From positions 1-50,070 of the forward strand of contig JANQOE010000042.1 of NCBI GenBank assembly GCA_028279245.1: 50,070 bases of DNA, written 5' to 3'. This document shows, one piece after another, positions 32,860 through 40,580 of the stretch. The notes under the pieces were generated by a model that saw nothing but the letters and a program-made list of their open reading frames with translations, was not told the DNA's origin and made no database searches. Each line of letters begins with the position of its first letter. Positions within the stretch are counted from its first letter, which is position 1. This DNA is from Alphaproteobacteria bacterium. Its GTDB lineage: Bacteria; Pseudomonadota; Alphaproteobacteria; UBA6615. A program made the position numbers and the translations under genes.

Positions 32860-35729
32860 CGGTGGTTCAAGTCCTGCTTGAATTGCGCGCCATAGCGCAA
32901 TGGACCTGCGTCTTTGTTGACCCTAGGCGGTCGCTGCAGCGGCGGAAACTGCGGTTCGCTCGCCTCCGGTGCGTCCGCTTTCGTCAGGCGGACGCGCAGA
33001 TCGAACCAGGCCGCTTGACCGGTGATTGGGTCGGCATTGGCGTAAGGCACATCCCCTGCCTTGGATGGAAGCCGATCACCGATCAGGTGGTTCAGCAAGA
33101 AACCTCGCGCCCCTTCGGGGGCGTCGTCCGATAGCCCCCAGGCACCGCGCCGCTTGCCGATGGCGTTCCAGGTCCAGACCGTGTCGGCGTTACATCCATC
33201 TGTGATCTTGATCTTGCTCTTGATCCGCCCGTTGTGGCTCTCCACCCACACCCAATCGCCGTCCTCCAGGTCCAGTTCTTCGGCGACGCGTACCGGCACA
33301 AACAACGGGTTCCAACCATGGATCTGCCGTAACCACGCATTCTGCGATCCCCACGAATGGTACATCGCCATCGGCCGCTGGGTGACCGCGTGCAGTGGAA
33401 ACGCGGTCTCATCGACGTGCGTCTCCTCGAACGGCGGGTACCAGTAGGGCAGGGGATCGAAATAGGTGTTTACCCGGTCCCGATGCTGCGCCGGCGGCTG
33501 CTTGGCGCCGTGCCCCTGCGCCGCCAGTCGAAACCGCTGGAGTGGTTCGCAATAGATCTGCAGGACGACCGGCGCGGCATTCCCGATCCACCCCATATCA
33601 TGTGCGTGTGCCAGATACGCCGCGTTGGCATGCTTGTAGAACCGCATCTCGTCGGGCAGCGGTGCGAACCAGTGGCAATCATTCTCTATGTAGCGCGCAA
33701 GCTGGTTTTCGTTCGGCGCGCCGCGCCCGTGGGACTGGCCGTCGGTCCCGCGCCAGCCCGCCAGCGGCCCCACACCGGGCGCGTACTCTCGTTTGACGAT
33801 ATAGTCCTTGTACCCTTCCGGATAGGCCGGCGCGCCGTCGCCTTGGCAGAAGGCAGGCAGACCCAGGCGGTGACCGAGTTCGATCAGCACATCCTGAAAC
33901 GGCCGCACGTCACGGTCCGGCTGTAGCACCGGTTGGCGGATCGCATCGGCTGGGCCGTCGGCCTCGCTGATCGGCCGGTCGGTGAGACTGACACAGTCCC
34001 ACCGCTCCAGATAGGTCGTGTCGGGCAGCACCAGGTCCGCATACGCTACCATCTCCGAGGCATAGGCGTCGGAGTAGATGATGCGCGGGATGCGGTACTC
34101 ACCGGACGCTTCGTCGCGGTCGGTCAGCATGCGCATCGTTTCCGCGGTGTTCATGGCCGAGTTCCAACTCATGTTGGCCATGAACAGAAACAGCGTGTCC
34201 AGCGGATAAGGCTCGCCGCGCCAGGCATTGGTGATGACCGTATGCAGCATGCCGTGGGCGGCAAGCGGATGCTCCCAAGAGAACGCCTTGTCGATGCGGC
34301 AGGCATTGCCGACGCCGTCGACCAACAGATCCTCTGGGCCCGATGGAAACCCGAGGGGTGGGCCCGGTAGCACTTGTCCCGGCCCGACCTCTTCATCGCG
34401 GCCGGACGGCTTCAGCGGGGGTGGTGCGGGGCGAGGGTAGGGCGGCTTATAACGAAAGCCGCCGGGGCAATCGATGCTGCCCAGCAGGATCTGCAGCAAA
34501 TGGATCGCCCGGCAGGTCTGAAACCCGTTACTGTGCGCCGAAATACCGCGCATGGCATGGACCGAAACCGGGCGGCCGGTCATCTGCGCGTGCCGCTCCC
34601 CCTTCCAGTCGGTCCACGGGATGTCCAGCGTGATCTGCTGTTCAAAGGCCACCGCCGCGATCTCGCCAGCGATGCGGCGGATGGTTGCCGCCGCGATACC
34701 CGTGCGGTCGGCCACCGCTTCCGGTGCAAAGGCGGGGTCGAGGTACCGGTGCGCGACCAGGTCAAGCACCGGCCGAGCCCGTCCGCCATCCGGCAGCGTG
34801 TAGGTTCCCGTGGCAGCCAGAGATTCCGTTGAACGCGCGTCGGCCAGTGTGTCACTTCGCGTGTCCCAACCCTGCGGGCAGCCCTCGCTGTCCCGCACAA
34901 ACAAGCCGTCATGCGCCTCGCCCGGCGCCTCATGCACCAGCCAGGCTGCGTTGGTGTAGCGGACCAGGTACTCCAGATCGATCTGCCGGGTCCGCAGCAA
35001 TTCATGCACCAGCGCCAAAACCAGCAGACCATCGGTCCCCGGCCGGATCGGCAACCACTCGTCCGCAATGGCGGAGTAGCCGGTCCGGATCGGATTGATC
35101 GAAACGAACTTGGCCTCCCCACGCGTCTTCAGCCGTCCCAGGGCCGATTTGATGGGGTTCGACGCATGGTCCTCGGCCACCCCGAACATCAAGAGGTACT
35201 TGGTCCGATCCCAGTCCGGCTCGCCGAACTCCCAGAAAGACCCACCGATCGTATAGAGGCCGGCCGCGGCCATGTTGACCGAGCAGAAACCGCCATGGGC
35301 CGCATAGTTCGGGGTCCCAAATTGGCTGGCCCAAAAGCCGGTCAGCGCCTGGCTCTGGTCGCGCCCGGTGAAGAAGCCCAGCTTGCGGGGGTCGCTCTTG
35401 CGAATCCGGCCCAGCCATTCGGTGGCGGTGGCCAGCGCCTCGTCCCAGGTGATCTCTTCAAACTCGCCGCTGCCCCGCGGCCCGACCCGCTTCAGCGGCG
35501 ATATGAGTTTTGCCGGCGACATCTGCTGCATGATGCCGGCGGAGCCCTTGGCGCAGAGCACCCCACGGTTTACCGGATGCTTCGGGTTCCCATCGATGTA
35601 ACGGATCTCGCCGTTGCGCAGATGGACGCGGATGCCGCAGCGGCAGGCGCACATATAGCAGGTGGTGGTGCGCACCTCGTCGGCGACGACCGGTGAGGTC
35701 TCGACATGGGGTTCGGCTGGGGGCGACAT
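32856..35729 (-). CDS. soeA: SoeA-type molybdopterin sulfite dehydrogenase, catalytic subunit
   Basis: A 957-residue molybdenum bis-MGD enzyme of the DMSO-reductase superfamily. A 4Fe-4S site is formed by C24, C27, C31 and C59 (CYMCACRC, later CAKG). The likely Mo ligand is C149 in HGGFCSVNMAAAG, followed by FWEFGEPDWDRTKYLLMFG, which matches SoeA of cytoplasmic sulfite dehydrogenases better than PsrA, PhsA or nitrate reductase. There is no Tat signal, so it is cytoplasmic. Its reaction is oxidation of sulfite to sulfate, with electrons to quinone through SoeB and SoeC. Context supports this: a sulfite exporter TauE and TusA are in the same locus. Thiosulfate or polysulfide chemistry cannot be fully excluded. 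Confidence 0.85.
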   Translation of the reverse strand: MSPPAEPHVETSPVVADEVRTTTCYMCACRCGIRVHLRNGEIRYIDGNPKHPVNRGVLCAKGSAGIMQQMSPAKLISPLKRVGPRGSGEFEEITWDEALATATEWLGRIRKSDPRKLGFFTGRDQSQALTGFWASQFGTPNYAAHGGFCSVNMAAAGLYTIGGSFWEFGEPDWDRTKYLLMFGVAEDHASNPIKSALGRLKTRGEAKFVSINPIRTGYSAIADEWLPIRPGTDGLLVLALVHELLRTRQIDLEYLVRYTNAAWLVHEAPGEAHDGLFVRDSEGCPQGWDTRSDTLADARSTESLAATGTYTLPDGGRARPVLDLVAHRYLDPAFAPEAVADRTGIAAATIRRIAGEIAAVAFEQQITLDIPWTDWKGERHAQMTGRPVSVHAMRGISAHSNGFQTCRAIHLLQILLGSIDCPGGFRYKPPYPRPAPPPLKPSGRDEEVGPGQVLPGPPLGFPSGPEDLLVDGVGNACRIDKAFSWEHPLAAHGMLHTVITNAWRGEPYPLDTLFLFMANMSWNSAMNTAETMRMLTDRDEASGEYRIPRIIYSDAYASEMVAYADLVLPDTTYLERWDCVSLTDRPISEADGPADAIRQPVLQPDRDVRPFQDVLIELGHRLGLPAFCQGDGAPAYPEGYKDYIVKREYAPGVGPLAGWRGTDGQSHGRGAPNENQLARYIENDCHWFAPLPDEMRFYKHANAAYLAHAHDMGWIGNAAPVVLQIYCEPLQRFRLAAQGHGAKQPPAQHRDRVNTYFDPLPYWYPPFEETHVDETAFPLHAVTQRPMAMYHSWGSQNAWLRQIHGWNPLFVPVRVAEELDLEDGDWVWVESHNGRIKSKIKITDGCNADTVWTWNAIGKRRGAWGLSDDAPEGARGFLLNHLIGDRLPSKAGDVPYANADPITGQAAWFDLRVRLTKADAPEASEPQFPPLQRPPRVNKDAGPLRYGAQFKQDLNHR

Positions 35730-35758
35730 TCGCCTGACATGTTAGACCAGCACCTCTG

Positions 35759-36244
35759 TCATGTCAGCGCGTCAATCTGCTCATCCGTCAGGCTGCCGGG
35801 GACAATCGTCAGCGGGATCCGCAGGCGGCCGATGGTGCGCTTCGCCAGGAAGCTAATCAGCGGCCCCGGTCCCTTCGTGCCCACCGCCGCCGCCAGCACC
35901 AGAATCCGGATATTCGGCTCCTCCTCGATCAGCTCCAACAGCGCATCCCGCTGTTCTCCTTCCTTGACGAAGAAGATGGGGATTTCGCCGTGTTGCTCGT
36001 ACACTTGGCCGGCCAACTCCATCAGCAGGCGCTCGGCATCCGCCCGCGATTCCTCGCGCATCAGATTGCCGACGGCGGCCCAATGCTGAAAGTCAGCCGG
36101 CTCGAACACCCGCAACAGGCCAACCCGGCCGCCGGTACGCCGGGCCCGGCCACAGGCGAACCGCAGCGCCGCGCGCATCTCCGGGCTTTCGTCGACAACC
36201 ACAAGGAAGATGCGATCGTCGCGCGAGGTCTCAGTGTCCGACAC
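35759..36244 (-). CDS. Universal stress protein family
   Basis: A 161-residue Usp-fold protein with the start FLVVVDESPEMRAALRFACGRARRTG and the late ATP-loop region RILVLAAAVGTKGPGPLI. The ATP-binding pattern G-x2-G-x9-G-S is only partly kept, so nucleotide binding is uncertain. GTG 36244 follows the TAA of the upstream TIGR02186 gene with no gap, and soeA starts 29 bp further on, so it belongs to the sulfite operon. UspA-like proteins often sit in sulfur-oxidation operons without a proven role. Confidence 0.85.
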   Translation of the reverse strand: MSDTETSRDDRIFLVVVDESPEMRAALRFACGRARRTGGRVGLLRVFEPADFQHWAAVGNLMREESRADAERLLMELAGQVYEQHGEIPIFFVKEGEQRDALLELIEEEPNIRILVLAAAVGTKGPGPLISFLAKRTIGRLRIPLTIVPGSLTDEQIDALT

Positions 36245-36985
36245 TTAGGTTTTCCTGAAGATGTACCCGGCCAACCATCCTGCCACCAAGGCGACGAGGA
36301 TAGCAATCAGCCCATAAAGCGCCGGATTGCTGTGCGCAAAATCGAACACCCCCGCTTCGAAACCGATCTTGCGGATCTGTAGCGTGGTGACCGTCTTGCT
36401 CGCGATCTCACCGTCAATGACCTGGTAGGTCTCGACAACATACGGTCCGGTGGAAACGTTGGCTGGAAAGTTCACGCGGGTGCGGAACAAACGGCCGCCG
36501 ACCAGTTCAACCTCGCCAACTGCGCCGTAGTAAAGCTGCTCCGCTTGCTTATTGCGGATCAAAGCGCTCGCAAAAGCATCTTCCTCGTCGCTATCGACTT
36601 GCTGCGCAGCCTCAATCGTCAGGTAGGCCAAGCCAATTTGCTCGCGCGCCCGTACCTCGTTAGGCAGGACCTCTTCCACCGGCGCCGAACTGGCTAGGTG
36701 ATAGAAGCTCGGGACATTCTGGAAGGCCACCGCGTTGGTGTTGACCCAGATACCGGCCACTCTGTCCTTCTTGCGCATAACGATCCGGCTGCTCGGCCCA
36801 CGGACCACGACGACGATCTCGCCAGTGCCATCGGTTGCACCGAACAACAGCACATCGGATCCGGTGAAACCGGTGGTGATCGCGATTAGATCTTCGCTGA
36901 GATCCGCAACCAGCGATTGGGCGTTGGCGCGTTCGGACAGGCTCACCAGCAAGAAGGCGACCAGGAGTGCGCGACACACCGTCAT
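36245..36985 (-). CDS. TIGR02186-type membrane-anchored periplasmic protein of unknown function
   Basis: A 246-residue protein of a conserved family that I recognise by its start after the signal peptide: SLVADLSEDLIAITTGFTGS, then VLLFGATDGTGEIVVVVRGP. A signal peptide (MTVCRALLVAFLLVSLS, cleavage near ANA-Q), a beta-rich periplasmic domain (about 25-215) and one C-terminal membrane helix (about 222-243, followed by FRKT) place it in the inner membrane facing the periplasm. ATG 36985 overlaps the tauE stop by 4 bp (ATGA); the longer in-frame extension to 37045 lies within tauE. Families of this type accompany TauE/SafE exporters; function unknown. Confidence 0.8.
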   Translation of the reverse strand: MTVCRALLVAFLLVSLSERANAQSLVADLSEDLIAITTGFTGSDVLLFGATDGTGEIVVVVRGPSSRIVMRKKDRVAGIWVNTNAVAFQNVPSFYHLASSAPVEEVLPNEVRAREQIGLAYLTIEAAQQVDSDEEDAFASALIRNKQAEQLYYGAVGEVELVGGRLFRTRVNFPANVSTGPYVVETYQVIDGEIASKTVTTLQIRKIGFEAGVFDFAHSNPALYGLIAILVALVAGWLAGYIFRKT

Positions 36986-37905
36986 CCGCCGACGATTTCT
37001 TCTCCGATCGAGAACACATCGTCCGGCTGGGCCACCAACTCCCAACCCAGCTTTGCCCCGACGCCAAGCACCAGCAACGCCAACAGGCCGCGCATCTGCT
37101 CACCTCGCAGCCGGCTGCCCGCCATCGTACCCAACTGCGCGCCGACGACCGCCCCGGCCAGCAGCAGCAAAGCCAGCACAATGTCCACGGTCTGGTTGTT
37201 GTAGGCCTGGAGAAAGGTCACGTTTGACGTGACGAAGATGATCTGGAACAGCGAGGTCCCGACCACAACGCTCGTCGGCATGCCCAGCAAGTAGATCATC
37301 GCCGGGACCATGATGAACCCGCCGCCGACGCCCATGATCGCCGCGAGCACGCCGACAATGAAGCCGACGCCAAGCGGCAGCAACGCGCTGATATAGAGGC
37401 GTGAGCGACGAAACCGCATTTTAAACGGCAGCCCGTGGAGCCAGTTATGCTGATGCAGCTTGCCGCGCCGCGGTATGCCGGCCTGCCGCCGCAGGATGGC
37501 GCGGACGCTCTCGATCAGCATTAAGGCGCCGACCGAACCCAGGAACACGACGTAGCAGACGGCGATCAGCAGATCGACCTGGCCGATCTGCCGCAGCGCC
37601 GTAAACACCCACACGCCAATGCCCGAACCGATGAAGCCGCCGGCCACCAGGATGGCGCCCATCTTGAAGTCGACATTCTTGCGCCGCATGTGCGCCAAGA
37701 CCCCGGACACCGAGGCGGCGATGATCTGATTGGCCTCGGTCCCGACCGCGACGGCGGCCGGCACGCCGATAAAGATCAGCAGCGGCGTCATCAAGAAGCC
37801 GCCGCCGACCCCGAACAGCCCAGACAAGAAACCCACACCACCACCCATCGCAAGCAGGAGGAACACGTCCACCGACATCTCGGCGATGGGTAGATAGATA
37901 TTCAT
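36982..37905 (-). CDS. tauE: TauE/SafE-family sulfite or organosulfur exporter
   Basis: A 307-residue inner-membrane protein with about eight hydrophobic segments in two repeats, of the TauE/SafE family. Both family halves are visible: GGGVGFLSGLFGVGGGFLMTPLL and the second copy ALLPLGVGFIVGVLAAIMGVGGGFIMVPAMIYL. TauE exports sulfite, sulfoacetate or related C2-sulfonates. ATG 37905 has only a weak ribosome site. It is the first gene of the minus-strand operon that leads to soeABC, which fits removal of sulfite from the cell either by export or oxidation. The precise anion is inferred from context. Confidence 0.9.
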   Translation of the reverse strand: MNIYLPIAEMSVDVFLLLAMGGGVGFLSGLFGVGGGFLMTPLLIFIGVPAAVAVGTEANQIIAASVSGVLAHMRRKNVDFKMGAILVAGGFIGSGIGVWVFTALRQIGQVDLLIAVCYVVFLGSVGALMLIESVRAILRRQAGIPRRGKLHQHNWLHGLPFKMRFRRSRLYISALLPLGVGFIVGVLAAIMGVGGGFIMVPAMIYLLGMPTSVVVGTSLFQIIFVTSNVTFLQAYNNQTVDIVLALLLLAGAVVGAQLGTMAGSRLRGEQMRGLLALLVLGVGAKLGWELVAQPDDVFSIGEEIVGG

Positions 37906-38115
37906 CAGGGACCAGCTTTTGCGGCCCGACCCGGGCTATTTGACTTCAATAGGCTGCACGACCCTACGGGTCCGACGCCGGCGCGGCGGACATCGTCCGA
38001 AAGTGTCGGCAATATGATGATCTTCCGATTCACGGTCAAGATTGCCGCTTGACCTAGTCGGTCTACCGATCCCCGGCGAGCGTCCTATATACCGCTGGCT
38101 GAACAGGAGGTGCGG

Positions 38116-38349
38116 ATGGAGGAGACGGAACTCGACCTGAGCGGCCTGCGCTGCCCGCTGCCGGTGCTGAAGGCGAAGAAGGCGATGCGTACGGTCGCGC
38201 CGGGTGCGGTGGTGCGTATCCTGGCCACCGACCCGGACTCACTTGCTGATTTCCGCCATTTCTGCGCCACGACCGGCGACGAGTTGCTGGATTGGTCGAA
38301 GGAGGACGGCGTCTTCACCTACCGCATTCGGAAGGGCGCCCCCGCGTAG
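38116..38349 (+). CDS. tusA: TusA-family sulfur carrier protein
   Basis: A 77-residue sulfurtransferase carrier. The characteristic Cys-Pro-x-Pro motif is in LSGLRCPLPVLKAKKAMR, where the Cys carries a persulfide. The compact beta-alpha fold ends with the standard GDELLDWSKEDGVFTYRI. TusA delivers sulfur to molybdopterin, tRNA thiolation or sulfur-oxidation enzymes. ATG 38116 has AGGAGG five bases upstream and is chosen over GTG 38110. It is divergent from tauE with a 210-bp gap, so it belongs to the same sulfur locus and may feed the Moco of SoeA or relay sulfane sulfur. Confidence 0.95.
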   Translation: MEETELDLSGLRCPLPVLKAKKAMRTVAPGAVVRILATDPDSLADFRHFCATTGDELLDWSKEDGVFTYRIRKGAPA

Positions 38350-38383
38350 GTGTGGTAGCGGCTGGCTTACCCACGCCTCATCT

Positions 38384-38423
38384 CATTCTGGATATTAGTA
38401 TGGACTAATATTAGTATAGAATG
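38384..38423. promoter_or_regulatory. Palindromic operator candidate of the SRPBCC-arsR operon
   Basis: Outer arms CATTCT (38384-38389) and AGAATG (38418-38423) enclose the direct repeat ATATTAGTAT at 38392 and 38408 (16-bp period) and the inner inverted repeat ATTAGT-ATGG-ACTAAT (38394-38409). It is 17 bp from the SRPBCC start, the normal place for an ArsR repressor acting on its own operon. Confidence 0.6.
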
Positions 38424-38439
38424 AAATGTGGAGGTGGTG

Positions 38440-39075
38440 GTGGACTACGGAAACGCATTCGGCATTGAGTTCCGGGGAACGAAACAACTCAAACACGATG
38501 GCCGGGACGCCAGAAGCGTGTCGGGCAGTCGGCATTATCCTACGCAGGCGGACGACCTCTGGGACGCGCTCACCAATCCGGAACGCATCCCCCGTTGGTT
38601 CTTGCCCATTGCCGGCGATCTGAGGCCTGGCGGGCGCTATCAACTGGAAGGGCATGCAGGCGGCAAGATTACGAAATGCGAACGCCCCAACACCCTGGAG
38701 GCGACATGGGAGTATGGAGACAGTGTCAGCTGGATCAGGGTTGAACTCGAAGAAGAAAATCAAGGCACCCGCCTGACACTCGAACACATCATGCTCAAGG
38801 ATGAAGAGGGCGAAGCGCATTGGAAAATCTACGGCCCCGGTGCGACGGGCGTCGGGTGGGAATTGTCCTTTCTCGCGCTGGACTATCACCTTTCCAAAAA
38901 CAGCGCGGTGATCAATCCGAAAGAGAACGAAGCCTGGACAGCGTCAAATGCCGGCAAAGCCTTTGTTCGCGCATCGGCAAAAGCCTGGTGCGATGCACAT
39001 ATTGCCGCGGGCGAAACAGAACCAGTCGCACGTCACATGGCTGAGATGACCGCCAAATTCTACACAGGTGAATAG
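38440..39075 (+). CDS. SRPBCC (AHSA1-like) domain protein
   Basis: A 211-residue protein with an AHSA1/SRPBCC ligand-binding fold. Landmarks are the stretch DLWDALTNPERIPRWFLPI, the loop DLRPGGRYQLEG and the late strand GTRLTLEHIM. These proteins bind hydrophobic ligands; the stress-related role is not defined. Several GTG codons stand at the start (38428-38440); GTG 38440 is preferred because GGAGG (38430-38434) lies five bases upstream. Its stop overlaps the GTG of the ArsR gene by one base, so the two form one operon, a known pairing. It may modulate the regulator or detoxify its ligand. Confidence 0.88.
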   Translation: MDYGNAFGIEFRGTKQLKHDGRDARSVSGSRHYPTQADDLWDALTNPERIPRWFLPIAGDLRPGGRYQLEGHAGGKITKCERPNTLEATWEYGDSVSWIRVELEEENQGTRLTLEHIMLKDEEGEAHWKIYGPGATGVGWELSFLALDYHLSKNSAVINPKENEAWTASNAGKAFVRASAKAWCDAHIAAGETEPVARHMAEMTAKFYTGE

Positions 39076-39437
39076 TGCACGCCTTTGACGTTTTGGGCGA
39101 TCCCGTACGCCGCCGCGTCATGGAGTTGCTGGCTGGACAGGATCTGACCTCGGGCGAAATTGTCGAAGCTATCAGCGCCGAGTTTGGCATCAGCCAGTCG
39201 GGGATTTCGCAACATCTCAAAGTGCTCCGGGATAATGGTTTTGCCGTCGTGACGCCGGAGGGGGCCAAACGTGTCTATGCGCTTGACACGGCGGGGCTAG
39301 AAGAAGTCGATGATTGGCTATCCGCTTTCCGGCAATTCTGGACGCCGAGATTCGAAGCCCTCGCAACTGAAGTGGCGCGCGGCAAGCGAGAGCGTCGGAA
39401 ATTGGGCAAGCCAAAACGCAAATCACCGCGCGCATAA
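39075..39437 (+). CDS. ArsR-family transcriptional regulator
   Basis: A 120-residue winged-helix repressor. The DNA-reading helix is in ISQSGISQHLKVLRDNGFAV, with the N-terminal FDVLGDPVRRRVMELLAG as in the ArsR group that pairs with SRPBCC proteins. No metal-binding Cys is present, so the inducer is not a thiophilic metal; it could be an organic molecule bound by the partner. The GTG start overlaps the stop of the SRPBCC gene. It most likely represses its own operon at the palindrome upstream. A terminator hairpin lies just beyond the stop. Confidence 0.93.
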   Translation: MHAFDVLGDPVRRRVMELLAGQDLTSGEIVEAISAEFGISQSGISQHLKVLRDNGFAVVTPEGAKRVYALDTAGLEEVDDWLSAFRQFWTPRFEALATEVARGKRERRKLGKPKRKSPRA

Positions 39438-39440
39438 GAA

Positions 39441-39470
39441 AAGGGCCCCCGAGACACCTCGGAGGCCCTT
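39441..39470 (-). terminator. Hairpin terminator of the minus-strand sugar operon, possibly bidirectional
   Basis: Arms of 13 bases (39441-39453 and 39458-39470) with one mismatch and a four-base loop ACAC. On the minus strand it is followed by TTTTCTT, the rho-independent pattern, so it ends transcription from the binding-protein gene at 39494. On the plus strand no T-run follows, so it is weaker there for the ArsR gene. Confidence 0.75.
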
Positions 39471-39493
39471 CGATAACGTCGAGTGCTTAGCGG

Positions 39494-40522
39494 CTACCCG
39501 AGGTCTGCCGTGCAGGTGTCAACATTGTCCTGCGTGCAAACCGGCAGCGGCGTGAAGATGAACTCTTCCGCCGGCTCGTTGCCCTTGGTCAGGTCGAGCA
39601 GCACTTCCATGGCGATCTCGCCCATACAGAACGGGCATTGACCGACATTGGCGTGGCTCCAGCCCTCGGCCAGCTGCTCAAGCTGGATCGGGAGGGTGTC
39701 GGCGATGACGATAACCGTCTCCTTGGAGTCCAGCCGGTCCTTGAACGGCGTCAGCGCTGCGCGGTTGGCGTCCGGCAGGAACTGTTCGAAACCGCCGGTC
39801 GGGACGAAGACGTCGAGATCCGGCACGCCGGTGAAGATGTCTTCCATCTGCTGAATGGACAGCGCGAAGTCATCTTCGGTGAACAGCGGGCACTGCTCGA
39901 TCTCGGTCCAACCATTCTCGCCCTCGAGCCGCTGCCCCGGAGGCTCTGTGCTGGCATTGTCGAACCCGCCAAGCGTGTCGCGAATACCGTCCATACGCTC
40001 GTTATGGTTCGCCGCCGCAACGCCGCCGGATTGGATGCAGACGGAACCGCCGTCCGGCTTGAAGGCTTGGATCTGTTTCGCCAGGTTCACGCCGATATTG
40101 TAGTTGCTGGTGCCGACGAACACCTTGCGCAGTTCAAAGTCCTCGGGCAGCAGGTCAGCGTCCCAGGTGATGAACGGAATGCCGGCAGCAGCCGCAGCCT
40201 CGGCGCCAGCGGCGATGATGTTGGCATCGGCCGGTGAGACGGCCAGTCCGTCCACGCCACGGCTGATGAGGTCTTGAATAACCTGCAGCTGCTGTGCGCC
40301 ATCGGTGATCGGCGGGCCTTCAAAGAGGCATTCGAACTCACCGTTCGATTCCGCTGCCGCTTTGAAGCAGCCATCGCGTGACTCGATGAAGAACGGATTG
40401 TCGACCGTCTTCGGCACCAGCGCGAACTTCAATTGCGCCTCGGCATCCTGCGGTGCACCGAGTACCGCTGCCACTGCGAGCGCGCCTCCGGCCAGCACCA
40501 GTTGGCTAAGCTTTAGTCCCAT
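39494..40522 (-). CDS. Sugar ABC transporter, periplasmic binding protein (CUT2, system 1)
   Basis: A 342-residue RbsB-like binding protein with a signal peptide (LVLAGGALAVAAVLG, cleavage near AEA-Q). The mature part begins FALVPKTVDNPFFIESRDGC and has the central strands GIPFITWDADL and the binding-loop SGGVAAANHNERMDGIRD. It has eight Cys, an even number that could form four disulfides. Ligand type is uncertain: pentose, inositol or a related polyol would fit the locus. It is last in the operon, 58 bp after the permease gene, and precedes the terminator. Confidence 0.92.
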   Translation of the reverse strand: MGLKLSQLVLAGGALAVAAVLGAPQDAEAQLKFALVPKTVDNPFFIESRDGCFKAAAESNGEFECLFEGPPITDGAQQLQVIQDLISRGVDGLAVSPADANIIAAGAEAAAAAGIPFITWDADLLPEDFELRKVFVGTSNYNIGVNLAKQIQAFKPDGGSVCIQSGGVAAANHNERMDGIRDTLGGFDNASTEPPGQRLEGENGWTEIEQCPLFTEDDFALSIQQMEDIFTGVPDLDVFVPTGGFEQFLPDANRAALTPFKDRLDSKETVIVIADTLPIQLEQLAEGWSHANVGQCPFCMGEIAMEVLLDLTKGNEPAEEFIFTPLPVCTQDNVDTCTADLG

Positions 40523-40580
40523 TTTCTAGGTCTCCCATTCGTTTTTCATGTGATGTCCGGGACGATCGAGCGTGCTTACC

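Noticed and set aside
38049..38091. TTGACC and TATATA upstream of tusA as a promoter
   Set aside because: The spacing is 31 bases, far from the 16-18 needed, so it is not claimed as a promoter.
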